A stretch of DNA of 52,994 nt from Eubacteriales bacterium (GTDB lineage: Bacteria; Bacillota; Clostridia; Lachnospirales; Lachnospiraceae), in NCBI GenBank assembly GCA_030536575.1, contig JAUNPS010000036.1:1-52994 (forward strand), in the 5' to 3' direction. The notes beneath the pieces were generated by a model that was not told the origin of the DNA, made no database searches, and saw only the letters and a program-made list of their open reading frames with translations. This document shows, in pieces, positions 50,428 through 52,994 of this stretch; the stretch's first letter is position 1, and every line of letters starts with the position of its first letter. The translations under genes and the position numbers were made by a program.

Positions 50428-50950
50428 TTCCGTTTTCCTCCTCTAACATTTTTTTCAGCCGCTGTTTTCCCCTGGAAATGCGCTGGCGCACCGTCCCCTC
50501 CGGGATTCCCAGCATCCGGGAAATTTCGTCGTTTTCATATCCCTGGATAAATTTATACATCATGACTTCCCGGTAAAGGAAGGGCAGGTTCATTACCGCG
50601 TCGTAAACGGGGTTTCCCAGTTCCATTTCGGTTCCGAAGACGCTTCGGTTTTCTTCGATTTCGTCGATGGAAATTTCTTTTCCTCGTTTGGTGGATTTAT
50701 ACAGGTCGATGGCGGTTCGTTCGCAGACCAGGGCCAGGAAGTTTTTGGCGCGGGTGCTGTCGGGGTCGGAGATGGCGTCCATGTGGTTCAGGAGTTTCAG
50801 GAAGGCGTTGTGGACGGCGTCTTCGGCGAGGTGGTCGTCTTTTAGGATGCTGTTGGCTATGTAAAACATGAGGTTGCGGTATTTTCGGTAGACGGTTTCG
50901 AAAAGGGTGCGTTCCGCCGGGTCGTCGAGCATGGTCAGATAGATTAGCAT
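50417..50950 (-). CDS. ECF-type sigma-70 family RNA polymerase sigma factor (177 aa)
   Basis: This is an extracytoplasmic-function sigma factor. Region 2 is at about 18-85 (YRKYRNLMFYIANSILKDDHLAEDAVHNAFLKLL). Region 4 is at about 115-170 (VMNLPFLYREVMMYKFIQGYENDEISRMLGIPEGTVRQRISRGKQRL). The start has GAGGAG at good distance. It is first in a three-gene operon with an anti-sigma protein and a secreted protein, suggesting response to a cell-surface signal. Confidence 0.92.
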   Translation of the reverse strand: MLIYLTMLDDPAERTLFETVYRKYRNLMFYIANSILKDDHLAEDAVHNAFLKLLNHMDAISDPDSTRAKNFLALVCERTAIDLYKSTKRGKEISIDEIEENRSVFGTEMELGNPVYDAVMNLPFLYREVMMYKFIQGYENDEISRMLGIPEGTVRQRISRGKQRLKKMLEEENGNDG

Positions 50951-51071
50951 AGTTTCACTCCTCTATATAAGAACGGCGGAGGGTACGGTTTTGTTACATG
51001 ATTCGCATATTTTTTTCGCCGGGGCTGACATGCGGCTTTGCTCCTTTCTCGGATTGCTGCGCCCTGCTTCT

Positions 51072-51371
51072 AGCCGCGCTTCGTTTCGCGCAAAACGGGC
51101 GCCGCTTTATCGCCTTGTCGGCATGGATGTTTCTGGCCACGCTTCGGGCCGTGCTTCGGCCCGCGCGAAGCGGACGCCGCCTAATCGCCTTGTCAACATG
51201 GGTATTTCTGGCCCCACTCCGGGCCGTGCTTCGGCCCGCGTGAAACAGATGTCGCCTAATCGCCCGGTCGGTATGGATATTTCTGGCCCCACTCCGGGCC
51301 CTGCTTCGGCCCGCGCGAAGCGGGCGCTGTTTTATCGCCTTGTTGGCATGGATGTTTCTGTCCCCGTTTCG
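51072..51371. repeat. Four tandem 75-bp repeats
   Basis: Copies occupy 51072-51146, 51147-51221, 51222-51296 and 51297-51371. Each carries the palindromic core GCTTCGGCCCGCGCGAAGC or a variant, a CGCC-rich block and ATGGATRTTTCTGGCC. The length is a multiple of three and both strands stay open for 144 codons across it, but no ribosome-binding site or familiar protein is seen. The rest of the gap 50951-51430 holds no other feature. Confidence 0.75.
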
Positions 51372-51433
51372 GGCTGTGCGAAATCTGTCCGCTGGTGTTT
51401 GGCGCCCTGCCCGGAAGTTCCATAACAAAAAGA

Positions 51434-51453
51434 GTGCCGCTCGAAAGCGGCAC
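51434..51453 (-). terminator. Terminator of the MsmX-like ATPase gene
   Basis: GTGCCGCT (51434-51441) pairs with AGCGGCAC (51446-51453) around CGAA, followed on the minus strand by TCTTTTTGTT. It lies just after the gene's stop codon. Confidence 0.85.
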
Positions 51454-51468
51454 CCGTAAAAATTTTTC

Positions 51469-52581
51469 TTAGTTGGTAATGGTCAGTTCGGTTTCTTTGT
51501 CGAATACGTGGATCTTCTCCGGGTCAAGAGCAAAGCGAACGGTGTCGCCGGTTCTTGCGGTGGTACGCGGATCAACACGAGCGGTCATGTTGCTTCCTTC
51601 TACATCGAAATACAGGAATACTTCTGCACCGAGCAGCTCGTATACACGGATGGTAGCATCCAGAACGGTATCCGGATTCTTTGCAAGGAATGCTTCGTCA
51701 TCATGTACGTCTTCCGGACGAATACCCATAACAACGGTCTTTCCTGCATAACCGCCGTCGATCACTTTCTGAGCTTTGGCAGCCGGCAGTTTGATGGCGT
51801 GAGGTCCTACCTGAAGGATTACGTCTTTGCCTTTTACGTTTACTTTTGCATCCAGGAAGTTCATCTGCGGGGAGCCGATGAATCCAGCTACGAACAGATT
51901 GCCCGGATTATTGTACAGGTTCTGCGGAGAGTCTACCTGCTGAACAACACCGTCTTTCATAACAACGATTCTGGTACCAAGCGTCATAGCCTCGGTCTGG
52001 TCATGTGTTACGTAGATGATGGTAGCGCCCAGTCTCTGGTGCAGCTTGGAAATCTCAATACGCATCTGAACACGAAGTTTTGCATCCAGGTTTGACAGCG
52101 GCTCGTCCATAAGGAATACCTTCGGATCACGAACGATAGCACGTCCCATAGCAACACGCTGTCTCTGACCACCGGAAAGAGCCTTCGGTTTACGGTCAAG
52201 CAGTTTCTCCAGGTCAAGGATCTTCGCTGCTTCACGAACCATTTTATCAATCTGATCTTTCGGAACTTTTCTCAGTTTCAGACCGAAAGCCATGTTATCA
52301 TATACGGTCATATGCGGGTACAGAGCGTAGTTCTGGAATACCATCGCGATATCTCTGTCCTTCGGCTCTACGTCGTTTACGACTCTGTCGCCGATTTTTA
52401 ATGTACCGCCGCTGATCTCTTCCAGACCGGCGATCATACGAAGGGTGGTGGATTTACCACATCCGGACGGACCTACGAAGATGATAAACTCTTTATCTTC
52501 GATTTCCAGATTGAAGTCTTTTACGGCTTCGAATCCGTTCGGGTAAGTTTTATTAATATGCTGTAAAGATAAACTTGCCAT
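51469..52581 (-). CDS. msmX: Carbohydrate ABC transporter ATP-binding protein, MsmX/UgpC type (370 aa)
   Basis: This ATPase powers carbohydrate importers. Walker A is GPSGCGKST (37-45), the signature is LSGGQRQRVAMGRAIV, Walker B is VFLMDEPLSNLD and the H-loop is THDQTEA. The C-terminal regulatory OB-type domain (from about 240) contains MGIRPEDVH. In Firmicutes a single MsmX-like ATPase commonly serves several sugar importers whose own clusters lack one. Here it stands alone with its own promoter and terminator, and the importer at 5.2-8.4 kb lacks an ATPase, so it is a candidate partner. Codon use appears strongly biased, suggesting high expression. Confidence 0.95.
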   Translation of the reverse strand: MASLSLQHINKTYPNGFEAVKDFNLEIEDKEFIIFVGPSGCGKSTTLRMIAGLEEISGGTLKIGDRVVNDVEPKDRDIAMVFQNYALYPHMTVYDNMAFGLKLRKVPKDQIDKMVREAAKILDLEKLLDRKPKALSGGQRQRVAMGRAIVRDPKVFLMDEPLSNLDAKLRVQMRIEISKLHQRLGATIIYVTHDQTEAMTLGTRIVVMKDGVVQQVDSPQNLYNNPGNLFVAGFIGSPQMNFLDAKVNVKGKDVILQVGPHAIKLPAAKAQKVIDGGYAGKTVVMGIRPEDVHDDEAFLAKNPDTVLDATIRVYELLGAEVFLYFDVEGSNMTARVDPRTTARTGDTVRFALDPEKIHVFDKETELTITN

Positions 52582-52627
52582 TTTGAATTCCTCCTAAGAA
52601 AAATGCGTTTGTTTTTGAACTGCTATC

Positions 52628-52656
52628 AGTATACTAAACCATCCCTTTTTTGACCA
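52628..52656 (-). promoter_or_regulatory. Promoter of the MsmX-like gene
   Basis: On the minus strand -35 TGGTCA (52656-52651) and -10 TATACT (52633-52628) are 17 bases apart. AGGAGG then lies eight bases before the start codon. Confidence 0.6.
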
Positions 52657-52780
52657 TGCCACAAATACACAAAGTTTTTCACCCCTCCTTGTAAAATATG
52701 CTCACGGCTTTTGCATTTTGAAACCCCTTTGGTCACTTTGACGAAAATGCGTTGTTTTTCATGGACAAGTTGACGAAGCC

Positions 52781-52994
52781 TTGTATTTTTGTCTCGAATT
52801 GTGTATACTGTATAAGAAAAAGGTCTTTTTTGAGTGTCCGTGTCAGAAAGACATTTGACCGATATAGGATAACGAGGTCTGATCTACCCCCGCGGCATGC
52901 CTGCACAACTGTTTGGTGATACGCCCGGCTCGGCTCATGCGGAACGCATGCTACCCACATAGCCGCTTGGCCGCTTCCCTCTGCGCCCGGCTCG
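52781..52994 (+). ncRNA. Promoter and start of an unidentified structured RNA or leader, cut by the window edge
   Basis: A promoter with -35 TTGTAT (52781-52786), a 17-base spacer and -10 TATACT (52804-52809) points right. The sequence after about 52816 is GC-rich, non-coding in appearance, and contains CATGCG-gaa-CGCATG and several CCGGCT/GCCG-type pairs. No gene starts before the window ends. It may be a housekeeping RNA or a long leader; I cannot name the class. Confidence 0.4.

Noticed and set aside
24651-51371. The 46-bp and 75-bp repeat arrays as CRISPR arrays.
   Set aside because: Units are contiguous imperfect tandem repeats without unique spacers, and no cas genes are present.
50994-51428. 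144-codon open frames on both strands over the 75-bp repeats.
   Set aside because: The open frames follow from the three-fold repeat length and high GC; no ribosome-binding site or family match was seen, so it is listed as a repeat rather than a gene.
52733-52960. 75-codon minus-strand frame at the right edge.
   Set aside because: It covers a promoter and structured GC-rich sequence on the other strand and resembles no protein.

Overview
The window looks like a chromosomal segment of an anaerobic, sugar-fermenting Firmicute, most likely a Lachnospiraceae-type clostridium. Evidence is the moderate-to-high G+C, strong AGGAGG ribosome-binding sites, oxygen-sensitive enzymes (an anaerobic-type sulfatase maturase, a glycyl-radical enzyme and its activase), a YesM/YesN-like sensor-regulator pair, an MsmX-like sugar ATPase and a small holin-like type I toxin. 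Most genes lie on the minus strand. The species cannot be fixed from the sequence alone.

Layout. 1-3.66 kb is an accessory island: tyrosine recombinase, a Phd/RelE-type toxin-antitoxin pair with a palindromic operator over its promoter, a decayed serine-recombinase tail, and an AT-rich restriction-modification remnant in which only the methyltransferase is intact. 3.66-13.56 kb is a sulfated-glycan locus: a cytoplasmic-looking sulfatase, a sugar ABC importer without ATPase, a membrane histidine kinase and AraC-type response regulator, and, divergently, a radical-SAM sulfatase maturase followed by two half-size CHR-family (chromate/sulfate) transporters. 13.5-16.1 kb has a zinc alcohol dehydrogenase, a type I toxin-antitoxin locus and an AraC regulator. 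16.2-23 kb has a GH3 glycosidase, a telA-xpaC pair and a DUF4038 (GH140-like) glycosidase.

23.4-35.2 kb is a single nucleoside-salvage operon, read right to left: udp, a BMP-family binding protein, yjjI and yjjW (an uncharacterised glycyl-radical enzyme and its activase), the ABC genes nupO-nupP-nupQ, a YczE-like membrane protein, deoD, deoC, cdd and deoB. It has a consensus-like promoter before udp and a terminator after deoB. It would import nucleosides, split them by phosphorolysis and feed ribose and deoxyribose phosphates to central metabolism.

35.6-37.6 kb holds a Crp/Fnr regulator, a MITE-like element, a hemolysin III family protein and a GIY-YIG protein. 37.6-39.45 kb is a decayed mobile-element zone (ORF6N protein, relaxase tail, tRNA-like relic). 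39.4-43 kb has a YbhJ-like aconitase-superfamily hydratase and a PucR/CdaR-type regulator. 43-49 kb is an oppABCDF peptide-import operon. 49.2-51 kb is an ECF sigma / anti-sigma / secreted protein operon, followed by four 75-bp tandem repeats. An MsmX/UgpC-like ATPase (51.5-52.6 kb) could energise the ATPase-less sugar importer. A possible structured RNA starts near 52.81 kb and runs off the window.

The points most worth following up are: (i) the possible import-desulfate-export system; (ii) the type I toxin-antitoxin locus with mapped promoters and an alternative-folding leader; (iii) the yjjI-yjjW pair inside a nucleoside operon; (iv) MITE-like and structured intergenic elements; (v) three substrate-binding proteins that all lack a lipobox.
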